DNA of 64,000 nt, taken from contig CAJURT010000014.1 in the NCBI GenBank assembly GCA_910588875.1, positions 5,856 to 69,855 on the forward strand, given 5' to 3'. Position numbers and translations under genes: made by a program. Below the pieces are notes generated by a model. The model did not search any database, was not told the origin of the DNA, and saw only the letters and a list, made by a program, of their open reading frames with translations. Source of the stretch: an uncultured Lachnospiraceae bacterium. GTDB lineage: Bacteria > Bacillota > Clostridia > Lachnospirales > Lachnospiraceae. This document shows positions 42,489 to 51,220 of this stretch, piece by piece (positions within the stretch are counted from its first letter, which is position 1; the number at the start of each line of letters is the position of its first letter).

Positions 42489-43586
42489 ATGATGAGGAAA
42501 AGGCATAATTTACTGGCCCTTGGCCTGGCGGCGGCGATGATACTGACAGCCTGTGGTGGCAATACCCCAGGAAATAGCGCCTCTGGAGGCAGCGGTGCAG
42601 GGGGGAATGAAGGAAGCGCCAATGCCGGGGACGGGGGCGGGGAGGACAGCGGCGCCAAGGGGGATAAGAACTCCAAGCCGGTTTCGCTGAAGCTGGCACA
42701 TACACAGTCAACCGATCATCCGATACATAAATCCCTGGAAAAATTTGCCGAACTGGTCAAGGAAAAGACAGACGGCCAGGTGACGGTTGAGATTTTTGCC
42801 AATGGCGTCCTTGGGGATGAGAGGAAGTATATTGAGTCCTTACAGACCGGCCTGCTGGATATGGCCAAGGTGTCCATTGATTCCATGGAGAATTTTGAGA
42901 AGCTGTATTCGGTTTTTACAATCCCCTATGCTTTTGAGGGCATGGACCATGGAAGAAAGTTTATGAACAGTGAAAAGATGGAGGATTTTTACACATCAAC
43001 CATCGATACCCTGGATATCCGGGGACTTACATGGTACAACTCCGGCGGCCGGAACTACTATGCAAGGGATAAGGCCATCCTCTCCCCGGATGACATGAAG
43101 GGGATGGTCATGCGCGTCCAGTCAAGCCAGATCCAGATTAAGACGATAGAGACATTGGGAGGGAGCGCCACCCCTGTGGACTGGGGAGAACTCTACACTG
43201 CACTCCAGCAGGGGGTGGTGGATGGCGCGGACAACGGGATTGTGGCTTTTGCCGACAACAACCTTTGCGAGGTGGTAAAGCATTTTTCCTTTACCGAGCA
43301 CATCCTTTCCCCGGATATCCTGCTGATTAAAAACAGTGTATATGAGAAGCTGACCCCCGAGCAGCAGGCAGCCGTCAAGGAAGCGGCAAAGGAGTCTACG
43401 GCTTTCCATGATGAGATCTGGGGGGCTGCGGAGCAGGCGGCCATTGAAAAGAGCGAGGCAGCAGGGGTTACCATCTACCGCCCGGATCTGGCTCCCTTTG
43501 CCGAAGCCTTAAAGCCTTTGCAGGAGGAACTGATTGAGAATGAGAAGGTTGCGGAGTATATGGAAATCATTAATGAGATGAAATAA
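42489..43586 (+). CDS. dctP: TRAP transporter substrate-binding lipoprotein (DctP)
   Basis: 365-residue solute-binding protein of a TRAP transporter. The lipobox is LTACG; a Gly/Ser/Asn-rich tether of about 40 residues follows, then the DctP fold (LKLAHTQSTDHPIHKSLEKF, VEIFANGVLGDERKYIESLQTG). The conserved Arg that binds a ligand carboxylate is probably in MVMRVQSS. So the ligand is likely an organic acid or acidic sugar. ATG 42489 and 42492 are both served by AAGGAGGGT. First gene of the operon after its own promoter. Confidence 0.92.
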   Translation: MMRKRHNLLALGLAAAMILTACGGNTPGNSASGGSGAGGNEGSANAGDGGGEDSGAKGDKNSKPVSLKLAHTQSTDHPIHKSLEKFAELVKEKTDGQVTVEIFANGVLGDERKYIESLQTGLLDMAKVSIDSMENFEKLYSVFTIPYAFEGMDHGRKFMNSEKMEDFYTSTIDTLDIRGLTWYNSGGRNYYARDKAILSPDDMKGMVMRVQSSQIQIKTIETLGGSATPVDWGELYTALQQGVVDGADNGIVAFADNNLCEVVKHFSFTEHILSPDILLIKNSVYEKLTPEQQAAVKEAAKESTAFHDEIWGAAEQAAIEKSEAAGVTIYRPDLAPFAEALKPLQEELIENEKVAEYMEIINEMK

Positions 43587-43648
43587 AGCATAGGCCGGGC
43601 AGCTTAAGGACATGCCTGCCCGGCTCCCAGACCATGGAGGTGGCTGCT

Positions 43649-44107
43649 TTGAAAATGTTAAAATCAATATTCGACAAATCGCTGGCCGTTTTGCTGTGCA
43701 CAACCTTGGTTAGCATGGTTTTTGTAGCCTTCTGGGGGGTTTTTACCCGTCTTGTGCTGAAAAACCAGGCGAGTTTTACCACGGAATATTTAAGGTATGC
43801 ATTGCTTTGGACATCCCTGTTGGCAGGCGCGTATTGCTTTGGGGAGAAAGGGCATATCTCGATCACTTTTGTCAAGGACAAATTTAAAGGGAATGGGCTG
43901 AAGGCCCTGAATGTGGTGACGGAACTGGTCATTATCTTTTTTGCGGTGACCGTCCTGATCCTGGGAGGGATCCAGGGGGTGAGGCTGGGGATGAATGAGA
44001 TTTCACCCACACTTTTTATCCGGATAGGCTATATCTATACGGTGCTTCCGATTTCCGGCGTATTTGTGACATTTTATTCTATCGTGAACCTGATGGATCT
44101 TTTCTAG
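43649..44107 (+). CDS. dctQ: TRAP transporter small permease (DctQ)
   Basis: About 152 residues with four hydrophobic segments and the DctQ landmark LRYALLWTSLLAGAYCFGEKGHI. I choose TTG 43649 because GGAGGTGG lies 6-8 bases before it; ATG 43634 overlaps that ribosome site and ATG 43655 is also possible. The small permease joins DctM with DctP to make a sodium-driven importer. The DctM gene follows after 10 bases. Confidence 0.88.
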   Translation: MKMLKSIFDKSLAVLLCTTLVSMVFVAFWGVFTRLVLKNQASFTTEYLRYALLWTSLLAGAYCFGEKGHISITFVKDKFKGNGLKALNVVTELVIIFFAVTVLILGGIQGVRLGMNEISPTLFIRIGYIYTVLPISGVFVTFYSIVNLMDLF

Positions 44108-44117
44108 GAGGGAAAAC

Positions 44118-45419
44118 ATGGCACTGCAAGTTGGGTTTATATTGTTGTTTGGTTTTTTGATCCTGCTCTTTTTAGGGGTGCCGATTGCAATCGGCCTGGC
44201 GATTCCGTCCATTGCGGCGATGGTGATTACCTTATATACCTTTGATGTGGCTGCTTTTTCCGGCGCACAGGCGCTTTTTACAAACATGTCAAGCTTTACC
44301 CTGAATGCGATTCCGTTTTTTGTATTGTCCGGCGTTATGATGTCCCATGGGGGGATTTCCAGGCGGCTGATTAATTTTGCAAAACTCCTGATCGGCAGGC
44401 TGCCAGGATCCTTAGCCCACACCAATATCCTCTCTAATATGCTCTTCGGCGCGATTTCCGGTTCGGCAGTGGCCAGCGCCACCTCAATCGGCGGCGTTAT
44501 GAAGCCTCTCCAGGACGAGGAAGGCTATGACCCGGAATTTTCCACGGCAGTGAATGCCGTTTCGGCACCCACCGGGCTTCTTATCCCCCCAAGCAATACG
44601 CTGATCCTCTATTCCGTTGTCAGCGGGGGGACTTCAATCGCCACATTGTTTGTGGCAGGGTATGTGCCGGGGATCCTGTGGGGGCTTAGCTGTATGGTTA
44701 TGGCATATTTTATTGCCAGGAAAAAAGGATACCCGGTGGGCGAGAAGGTAGGCATGAAGGAGGCAGCCAGGATTACCGTCCAGGCGCTCCCGGCTTTGTC
44801 CTTGATTATCATTGTGGTGGGGGGCATTATCTTTGGCTTTTTCACGCCCACAGAAGGATCTGCGATAGCGGTGTTCTATGCGCTGATCCTGATGCTGTGC
44901 TACCGGACATTTTCCATAAAAGACATTCCGGCTATGCTGCTGCAGACAGCCAAGACCACAGGCACAGTCATGTTCCTGATCGGGGCCTCCTCCATGATGA
45001 TCCACATCATGACAATTGCCGGTATCCCGAATGCGATTGCAAAGGCGATCTTAAGCATCACGGAGAATCCTTACATTATCATGCTGATCCTGATCCTGTT
45101 TCTGCTGTTTATCGGCACCTTTATGGATATTGCGCCTGCGGTTTTGATCTTTACTCCCATTTTCCTGCCGGTTGTCAAAAACTTTGGGATGGACGTGGTC
45201 CATTTCGGCGTCTTCATCACCTTTGCCATGTGCATCGGCGGGATTACGCCCCCGGTAGGCAATATTTTGTTTGCGGCGTCCGCCGTCAGCAAGGTGCCGA
45301 TTGAGAAGGTCATAAGGCCAATGCTGCCGTTTTTTGTATCCATACTTGCTGTCCTTTTGCTGGTGGCTTATATCCCGGCACTGAGCCTGGCCCTGCCAAA
45401 GCTGCTGGGGCTGATGTGA
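44118..45419 (+). CDS. dctM: TRAP transporter large permease (DctM)
   Basis: 433-residue membrane protein with about 12 hydrophobic segments, of the DctM/YiaN family. Family motifs include GVPIAIGLAIPSIAAM, SAPTGLLIPPSNTLILYS, and IGGITPPVGNILFAA. It carries the ion-coupled transport path of the TRAP system. Its stop is followed one base later by a possible GTG start of a small repeat ORF. Confidence 0.93.
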   Translation: MALQVGFILLFGFLILLFLGVPIAIGLAIPSIAAMVITLYTFDVAAFSGAQALFTNMSSFTLNAIPFFVLSGVMMSHGGISRRLINFAKLLIGRLPGSLAHTNILSNMLFGAISGSAVASATSIGGVMKPLQDEEGYDPEFSTAVNAVSAPTGLLIPPSNTLILYSVVSGGTSIATLFVAGYVPGILWGLSCMVMAYFIARKKGYPVGEKVGMKEAARITVQALPALSLIIIVVGGIIFGFFTPTEGSAIAVFYALILMLCYRTFSIKDIPAMLLQTAKTTGTVMFLIGASSMMIHIMTIAGIPNAIAKAILSITENPYIIMLILILFLLFIGTFMDIAPAVLIFTPIFLPVVKNFGMDVVHFGVFITFAMCIGGITPPVGNILFAASAVSKVPIEKVIRPMLPFFVSILAVLLLVAYIPALSLALPKLLGLM

Positions 45420-45420
45420 T

Positions 45421-45576
45421 GTGCGGGCAGAGGAAGTGAAGGAGGCAGAGGCGGTGGAGGGAGCAGAGGAAGTGAAGGAGGCAGAGGCGGTGAAGGAAGC
45501 AGAGGCGGTGAAGGGAACAGAGGAAGTGAAGGAAGCAGAGGCAGGCAACAGGGCAGGTGCAAAAAGGTTATGGTAA
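45421..45576 (+). CDS. Possible small repeat ORF (EAEAVK-type)
   Basis: GTG at 45421, one base past the DctM stop, opens 51 codons of almost only Glu, Ala, Val, Lys and Gly, built on six-residue units such as AEEVKE and AEAVKE, ending GNRAGAKRLW. No ribosome site precedes it, but re-initiation after DctM is possible. It would form a charged helix. It may equally be noncoding repeat DNA; the frame is open because the 18-base unit keeps phase. Confidence 0.3.
   Translation: MRAEEVKEAEAVEGAEEVKEAEAVKEAEAVKGTEEVKEAEAGNRAGAKRLW
45427..45543. repeat. Tandem 18-base repeats, 6.5 units
   Basis: Units of 18 bases start at 45427, 45445, 45463, 45481, 45499, 45517 and 45535 (half unit). Two alternating forms occur: GCAGAGGAAGTGAAGGAG and GCAGAGGCGGTGAAGGAA, with small changes. 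All purine-rich on this strand. It lies between the DctM and M81 genes. Confidence 0.9.
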
Positions 45577-45656
45577 GGGACAAAAGGCAGCGGGAAACAG
45601 GCAGCAGTAAATAATGAGAAGGCATGTCCCCCACAGGGACAGGAAAGGCGGTAATT

Positions 45657-47081
45657 ATGAGAATTGCAGTAGGCTATTTTTATCAGGAATCCACGACCTT
45701 TAATCCGTTTCTGATGGACCGTGGCGCTTTCACCCTGCTGGAAGGAGAGGCAGGGAAAGAGCGTATTTCAGCGACAAAGGTGCTGGAGGGTTTGGGTGCG
45801 GAGGTGGTTCCCACGATCTTTGCCTCAGCGATTTCAGGCGGGTGCGTGACCAAAGAGGCATACCGGTTTTTCTCGGATAAGATCATTGATGTGCTGAAAA
45901 GGGAGAAGGTTGACGGGGTATGGCTGCACCTGCACGGTTCCATGGAGGTGGTGGATGTGGGGTCTGCCGAGGCGGATCTTTTGAGGCGGATCCGCGAGGT
46001 GATCCCAAAGGAAGCCCCGATTGCCATGGTGGCAGATCTTCACGCCAATCTCCATGATGATGTGCCCAAACTGGCCAATATTATCCGATCCTACAGGACG
46101 GCGCCCCATGTGGACCAGGAGGAATGCGAGCGTGTCACAGCAAAACTGCTGGTGAAGTGTATAGAGAAAAAGAGGGTGGTAACCCCTGTTTTTAAGCGTG
46201 TGATGATGATTACCCCCGGGGAAAAATCCACCACGGACACGGAGCCTATCAGGAGCATCCTGGAAAAGGTGAGGGAGTACGAGAAGCTTGAGGGCATTAT
46301 GCAGGTGAATTATTTAAACGGCCATGCCTGGACGGACCGCCCCAACACTTCGGCAGCAGTGCTGGTTGTCCCTGAGTCTGACGAATACCAGGAACTGGCA
46401 CAAAGGGTGGCAGAGGAACTTGCAGACTATGCCTTCAGCCGCCGTGAAGAATTTGTCTTCCATCAATTGACCTTAGGGCCGGAGGAATCCCTTGACAGGG
46501 CGCTGGCAGAGGAAGGGAGGCCGGTATTTGTCACGGATTCCGGAGACAATACCACAGGCGGTGCGCCGGGAATCAACACCCTGCTGCTCAGAAAACTGAT
46601 GAAGAAGGACTTAAAGGGCAAAAAGGTGGTGGTTGCCGCGATTCTGGATAAAGGCGCATATGAAAAACTTGCCTGCCATGAGGTGGGGGAGCAGGTTGCG
46701 GTTGATGTGGGCATCAACCATGACAGGGACAGTTTCCCGGTGAGGGTGGAAGGCATACTGAAGGCAAAGGGGGATTTGATGGGATATTATTCCTCCAAAA
46801 ATGATGTGACGGGCCATGTGTGTACGGTATCCATGGGGGATATCGATGTGGTGGTGGCAAACGGAGGGGACTCCTTTACCACAGTGAACCATTTTACGCG
46901 GGCAGGGCTGGACATCAACGATTACGACGTTGCCATTGTAAAGCAGGGGTATCTGTTTGCGGAACTGGCAGCCATTGCCAGCCTGCATATTATGGCCCTG
47001 ACGCCGGGGGCATGCAACCTGATTATCGAAGACATGGAATTCCATAACCTGCTCAGGCCCATGTATCCGCTGGATAAATAA
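45657..47081 (+). CDS. M81 family protein (MlrC-like metallopeptidase)
   Basis: 474-residue protein of the MlrC/M81 family, named after the enzyme finishing microcystin degradation. N-terminal DUF1485-type region with GYFYQESTTFNPF and DLHANLHDD (metal-binding Asp/His), then a C-terminal part with DSGDNTTGGAPG. Family members hydrolyse small amide or peptide substrates or act in unusual amino-compound catabolism. ATG 45657 is chosen; the 11-residue upstream lead lacks a ribosome site. Encoded between a TRAP importer and an M24-fold protein, it probably acts on what the transporter brings in. Confidence 0.88.
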   Translation: MRIAVGYFYQESTTFNPFLMDRGAFTLLEGEAGKERISATKVLEGLGAEVVPTIFASAISGGCVTKEAYRFFSDKIIDVLKREKVDGVWLHLHGSMEVVDVGSAEADLLRRIREVIPKEAPIAMVADLHANLHDDVPKLANIIRSYRTAPHVDQEECERVTAKLLVKCIEKKRVVTPVFKRVMMITPGEKSTTDTEPIRSILEKVREYEKLEGIMQVNYLNGHAWTDRPNTSAAVLVVPESDEYQELAQRVAEELADYAFSRREEFVFHQLTLGPEESLDRALAEEGRPVFVTDSGDNTTGGAPGINTLLLRKLMKKDLKGKKVVVAAILDKGAYEKLACHEVGEQVAVDVGINHDRDSFPVRVEGILKAKGDLMGYYSSKNDVTGHVCTVSMGDIDVVVANGGDSFTTVNHFTRAGLDINDYDVAIVKQGYLFAELAAIASLHIMALTPGACNLIIEDMEFHNLLRPMYPLDK

Positions 47082-47119
47082 GGGGACGAAAAAATCAGAA
47101 CAGAAAGGTAATACAGATC

Positions 47120-48514
47120 ATGATTACAGCAAAAGATATCCAATATACCCGGGTGGAGGAACCTTTTTGGGGAGTTCCCAGGGAGATGCCCCGTATCCCG
47201 GACCAGGTATACCGGCGCAGGCTGGAAAAGACACTGGCAGAGATGGAAAAGGGCAGTCTGGATTTCCTGCTTGTCTATGCGGACCGGGAGCATTATGGGA
47301 ATTTTGATTATTTGGCAGGCTATGGCCCCCGTTTTGAGGAAGCGCTGCTGGTGATAGACAAAAAGGGAAAATCCTACACCCTGCTGGGCAATGAATGCCT
47401 GGGGCTCTGCCGGTTCAGCCGGATCCCCAGCGAGGCGATCCTCTGCCAGTCTTTTTCCCTTCCCAACCAGCCGATTGAGCAGCACAAGGATCTGGAAAAG
47501 GTTTTTCGGGAGATCGGCATTTCACAGGAACACCGTGTGGGGCTGGTGGGATGGAAACTGATCTATCCCGTATACGGCTCGGTGTTTGACACGGAGGTGC
47601 CCTCCTTTATCGTGGAAGGTGTGCGCTCTATCGTGGGAAAGGAACAGGCGGTTAACGCCACGGATGTTTTTATCCATCCGGAATATGGCATCCGGGTGGT
47701 CAATGATGCCCATGAGATCGCCTATTTTGAATATGGGGCTGCCTATGCATCTGATGCGGCACAGAAGATGCTGTTAAATGCCAGGACAGGCCTTAATGAG
47801 GTGGAGATTTCCCAGTTTGGGACCCATGGGTTCCTGCCCACATCCACCTTTCCCAAGGTGCTTGCAGGCGACAGGATAGACTTAGGGATGGCCAGCCCCA
47901 CCACAAACGAGGTGAAGCTTGGGGACAGGTTCCAGGTCAGTGTGGGGTTGATTGGCGGCCTGACCAACCGCAGGGGTTTTGCCGCCTATTCGGAACAGGA
48001 TCTGCCGGAACAGTCGCGGGATTTTCTCAATGAGATAGTAAAGCCCTACTTTGCGGTGGTGGCCAACTGGTATGAGACGATAGGGATCGGAGTGTCCGGC
48101 GGGGATCTGTATCACATGGTGGAGACGGTTTTCCCCAAGGAAAAATATGGCTGGTTTTTGAACCCGGGACATTTGATTGCCACGGAGGAATGGCTCTCGT
48201 CACCCATCAGCGAAGGTTCAAAGATCACCCTCAAGAGCGGGATGTGCCTGCAGATGGATATCATCCCCTCGGCGCCGCCCCGTTATGCGGCGCCGAACTG
48301 TGAGGACGGACTGGCAATCGCGGATGCATCCCTGCGGCAGGAATTGAAGGAAAAGTACCCGGATGTCTACCAGCGGATTGAGAACCGGCGTAATTTTATG
48401 ATCCATGTGCTGAACATTAAGCTAAAGCCGGAGGTGCTGCCATTATCTAACCTGGCAGGTTTGTACCGCCCGTTCATGCTGAACAGGGATATGGCCCTTG
48501 TTGTGGGGGCATGA
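47120..48514 (+). CDS. M24/creatinase-fold protein with altered metal site
   Basis: 464-residue pita-bread-fold protein of the Xaa-Pro aminopeptidase/creatinase family. The N-terminal creatinase-like domain (to about residue 200) and C-terminal M24 domain are both recognisable. At the position where metallopeptidases have the two metal Asp residues the sequence reads VSVGLIGGLTNRRG, and the first late Glu is replaced (MDIIPS); the His of NPGHLIA and a Glu in CEDGLAIADA remain. Creatinase itself lacks metals, so this may be a hydrolase of guanidino- or amide compounds rather than a peptidase, or inactive. It closes the TRAP operon. Confidence 0.82.
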   Translation: MITAKDIQYTRVEEPFWGVPREMPRIPDQVYRRRLEKTLAEMEKGSLDFLLVYADREHYGNFDYLAGYGPRFEEALLVIDKKGKSYTLLGNECLGLCRFSRIPSEAILCQSFSLPNQPIEQHKDLEKVFREIGISQEHRVGLVGWKLIYPVYGSVFDTEVPSFIVEGVRSIVGKEQAVNATDVFIHPEYGIRVVNDAHEIAYFEYGAAYASDAAQKMLLNARTGLNEVEISQFGTHGFLPTSTFPKVLAGDRIDLGMASPTTNEVKLGDRFQVSVGLIGGLTNRRGFAAYSEQDLPEQSRDFLNEIVKPYFAVVANWYETIGIGVSGGDLYHMVETVFPKEKYGWFLNPGHLIATEEWLSSPISEGSKITLKSGMCLQMDIIPSAPPRYAAPNCEDGLAIADASLRQELKEKYPDVYQRIENRRNFMIHVLNIKLKPEVLPLSNLAGLYRPFMLNRDMALVVGA

Positions 48515-48523
48515 TACAGATAA

Positions 48524-48576
48524 AATCGAAGAAGTCCGGAAATTCCTGTTACAGGAATTTCCGGACTTCTTCGATT
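48524..48576. terminator. 26-base perfect inverted repeat at convergent gene ends
   Basis: Arms 48524-48549 and 48551-48576 are perfect complements around one base. The right arm encodes the last codons of the DUF3842 gene on the minus strand, where the hairpin is followed by TTTTATCTG. It lies 10 bases after the M24 gene stop, so it may stop transcription from both sides. Confidence 0.75.
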
Positions 48577-48956
48577 ACCAGGGAAATGATATCATTCAGG
48601 GAAAGGCCGCTGCAGCCGATCACCTGATGGTTGCAGCGGTTGACCGGCATAAGCAATTGCCGGGCTTTGCTTTGCCCTACGGCCACTGCCATGGCGGGGG
48701 TCACCTCGCCGCAGAGGGAATCGGCAATCACAATGCCAATGGGGCCGATGATCAGGTCAGAATCCCTGGCAGCCACAATCACCGGGTTCTCCCCGGTGGC
48801 GCCGGAATCAGCCCCGGCCTTTAGCATGGCGGCGGTAGCCGTGGTGTTGGTACCGATGGCCAGGATCTCTTGTTCCGGAAACTGCTTTTTCAATTGTTCG
48901 ATGATGCTGCGCCCCATCTTGCCCCCCTGGCCGTCAATAACCGTGATTTTTTTCAT
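48549..48956 (-). CDS. DUF3842 family protein
   Basis: 135-residue small protein matching DUF3842, common in Clostridia. It opens with a Rossmann-like MKKITVIDGQGGKMGRSI, a probable nucleotide-binding loop, then TNTTATAAMLKAGAD and a Cys-containing end (NRCNHQVIGCSGLSL). Function unknown. Its final eight codons form half of the terminator hairpin. It is convergent to the TRAP operon. Confidence 0.82.
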   Translation of the reverse strand: MKKITVIDGQGGKMGRSIIEQLKKQFPEQEILAIGTNTTATAAMLKAGADSGATGENPVIVAARDSDLIIGPIGIVIADSLCGEVTPAMAVAVGQSKARQLLMPVNRCNHQVIGCSGLSLNDIISLVIEEVRKFL

Positions 48957-49029
48957 AAACGTTCTCCTTGTCTGATATTTATCCGTGTTTTCGGATACCG
49001 TCCTATCCGGAAAGCGGGCCGGATATTCC

Positions 49030-49464
49030 TTATTGCGGCCCTTGGTACTGTGAATCCCCGAAAGCCAGTATCATGCTGAATACAGGTTCAAAAAACAGCA
49101 GCCCCAGGGTGAAGCCGATGCCATGCCCAAATGCCTTTGACATCTTGTGGGTGGAGATGACATGGAGGACCAGGGAAACCATGGAGTTGCCAATGCACAG
49201 AAGGGCAGAGGCAGGGGAGGTGATGTCGGCCAGCTGATAAATGAACAGGATAAGATAACTGATCAAAAAGACCGGGAAAAAACAGGTATTCCAGAAAAGC
49301 TTGTACTGGATATAGGCAGTATAAAAGGGAATCAGGCTTTTCCATCCGGCTTCCCCGGCCTTTACAAAAATCTTCCAGTCTGCAATAATCAGGACAATAT
49401 ACCAAACAGCCCCGATGGCAAGCACGAGGAGGGGGAGAAGCAGAAGAATCAGAGAGTAATCCAT
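49030..49464 (-). CDS. DUF5684-like small membrane protein
   Basis: 144-residue protein with four hydrophobic segments. The loop KIFVKAGEAGWKSLIPFYTAY is the signature I associate with DUF5684, found in many Gram-positive genomes, sometimes next to signal-peptidase genes. Function unknown. AAGGAGC lies 8 bases before ATG. It precedes the DUF3842 gene on the same strand by about 70 bases and is divergent from rpoN. Confidence 0.75.
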   Translation of the reverse strand: MDYSLILLLLPLLVLAIGAVWYIVLIIADWKIFVKAGEAGWKSLIPFYTAYIQYKLFWNTCFFPVFLISYLILFIYQLADITSPASALLCIGNSMVSLVLHVISTHKMSKAFGHGIGFTLGLLFFEPVFSMILAFGDSQYQGPQ

Positions 49465-49667
49465 AACAAATGCTCCTTTTCAATCAATGATACCTTCAGC
49501 GGGCAAAGGGATATGCCTGCAGGGAAGGATGTTCTGGCAATCATTTTACCACAAATTGCGGCGGATTTCTATAAGAAAGACCGGATTTCATTTTTCGGGA
49601 AAATGTGATAATATAGGTGTGATACAGGAATGGCAGTGGGAAAACATAAGATAACGGAGGGATCAAG

Positions 49668-51035
49668 ATGTCGATTCGGTTAGAGCAGACCCAGAAGCAG
49701 ATGGTATCACAGAAACTGATCCAGTCTGTCAATATCCTGCAGATGAGTACCCAGGAATTGGCGGACTATATCAAAGAGGCCACATTAGAGAACCCGGTTC
49801 TTGATTTTGATGAAAGGATGCCTGAGGACAAAGACCAGGAAAGGCTGAGGAAGCTGGAGTGGCTGGCAAGCCTGGATGAGCAGAACCGGTCTTATTATCA
49901 GTATGACCGGGATGATGCGGAAGAGGAAAAGGGCATGAACAATGTGGCCGGCCCCACGGCCGAGCGCCTGGAGGATGCCCTGCGGCTGCAGCTTCTCGGC
50001 GGGGCATATTCGGAGAAGGAGATGGAGGTTTTTGAGTATATTATCCAGTGTCTGGATTCCAGAGGATATTTCACGGTTCCGGCTTTGGAGGTTGCTGAGG
50101 TAAATGGGGTATCCGAGGAAAAGGCTGAGGAATGCATTGCCGTGATGCGTGATCTGGAACCGGCTGGCGTATGTGCCGCCAGTATGCAGGACTGCCTGCA
50201 AAAACAGCTGGAAAAGCGTAAGGACTGCGGCAGCCTGGAGAGGGAAATCGTGTCTGGTTATATGGAACTGCTGGGGAAAAACCAGCTGCAGGCGATTGCA
50301 AAGGCGTTGAAGGTTCCGGTCACAGAGGTTGCCCAGGCAGCCGGCCGGATCCGGGAACTGAATCCAAGGCCTGCACAGGGTTTTGACAATGGGGATCTGA
50401 TGCGCTATGTGATACCGGATATAACGGTGGTCAAATTCAGGGACGGGTTTGAGATCCTTCTGAATGATTATACCTGCCCCACCCTCCACATTAATAAAGA
50501 GTATCTGGGGATGCTGAAGTCGGGCTGCGACCAGGAAGTAAAGGAATATTTGTCAGCCAAGATCCGCCAGGCGGAGGAACTCCAGGAGTGCATTGTTCGC
50601 AGGAGTTCCACATTGCTTGCCCTGGCCCGGTGCATCGTGGATGTCCAGCAGGATTTTTTTATCCGCGGGGAAGGGTTTGTGAAGCCGTTCCGCCTGGCTG
50701 ATGCGGCGGAGAGGATCGGATGCCATGAATCTACGGTCAGCCGGGCACTGAAGGATAAGCACCTCCAATGCTGCTGGGGGGTTTACCCGCTGAGTTATTT
50801 CTTCCCCAAGGGAGTCAGCCAGCAGGGGCAGGGGGAGGAGGCCATTGCATCGCTGCGGATTAAACAGGCACTGGCGGCGATTATTGAGGAGGAGGACAAA
50901 CAGCGGCCATACAGCGACAGCAGACTTAGTGAATTGCTGAACGGGCAGGGCATGGATATTTCCCGCCGGACAGTGGCGAAATACCGGGAGGAAATGAATA
51001 TTTCCAATTGCCGGGGCAGGAAAGCATTTCTGTGA
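49668..51035 (+). CDS. rpoN: RNA polymerase sigma-54 factor
   Basis: 455-residue sigma-54. Region I at the N-terminus is Gln/Leu-rich (EQTQKQMVSQKLIQSVNILQM), the core-binding domain follows, a helix-turn-helix reads RLADAAERIGCHESTVSRAL, and the RpoN box appears as SRRTVAKYREEM near the C-terminus. It directs transcription from GG-N10-GC promoters with an enhancer-binding ATPase. No such activator gene is present in this window. Ribosome site CGGAGGG before ATG 49668. Divergent from the DUF5684 gene. Confidence 0.95.
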   Translation: MSIRLEQTQKQMVSQKLIQSVNILQMSTQELADYIKEATLENPVLDFDERMPEDKDQERLRKLEWLASLDEQNRSYYQYDRDDAEEEKGMNNVAGPTAERLEDALRLQLLGGAYSEKEMEVFEYIIQCLDSRGYFTVPALEVAEVNGVSEEKAEECIAVMRDLEPAGVCAASMQDCLQKQLEKRKDCGSLEREIVSGYMELLGKNQLQAIAKALKVPVTEVAQAAGRIRELNPRPAQGFDNGDLMRYVIPDITVVKFRDGFEILLNDYTCPTLHINKEYLGMLKSGCDQEVKEYLSAKIRQAEELQECIVRRSSTLLALARCIVDVQQDFFIRGEGFVKPFRLADAAERIGCHESTVSRALKDKHLQCCWGVYPLSYFFPKGVSQQGQGEEAIASLRIKQALAAIIEEEDKQRPYSDSRLSELLNGQGMDISRRTVAKYREEMNISNCRGRKAFL

Positions 51036-51100
51036 ATAAGGGGAAGGCGGACATAAGGAAATGTCCGGAGGAATGATTTAGATATTCGTGGGTGAAGGGA

Positions 51101-51129
51101 TTGAATAATCAGGTATTATGTGGTATCTT
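51101..51129 (+). promoter_or_regulatory. Candidate promoter of surface-protein gene
   Basis: TTGAAT (51101-51106), 17 bases, TATCTT (51124-51129), about 90 bases before the start codon. A small hairpin CGGACAT/ATGTCCG lies at 51048-51067 between rpoN and this site. Confidence 0.35.
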
Positions 51130-51220
51130 TATGGATAGATGAAACAAAAAAGCAGGGGAAATGATGGTTTTGGGTTTTTCGTAACCGCTGTGTTTTCTGT
51201 CAGGATATGAGGAGGATGAA

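Noticed and set aside
45427..45543. CRISPR-like array
   Set aside because: The 18-base units are contiguous with no unique spacers, so this is a simple tandem repeat.
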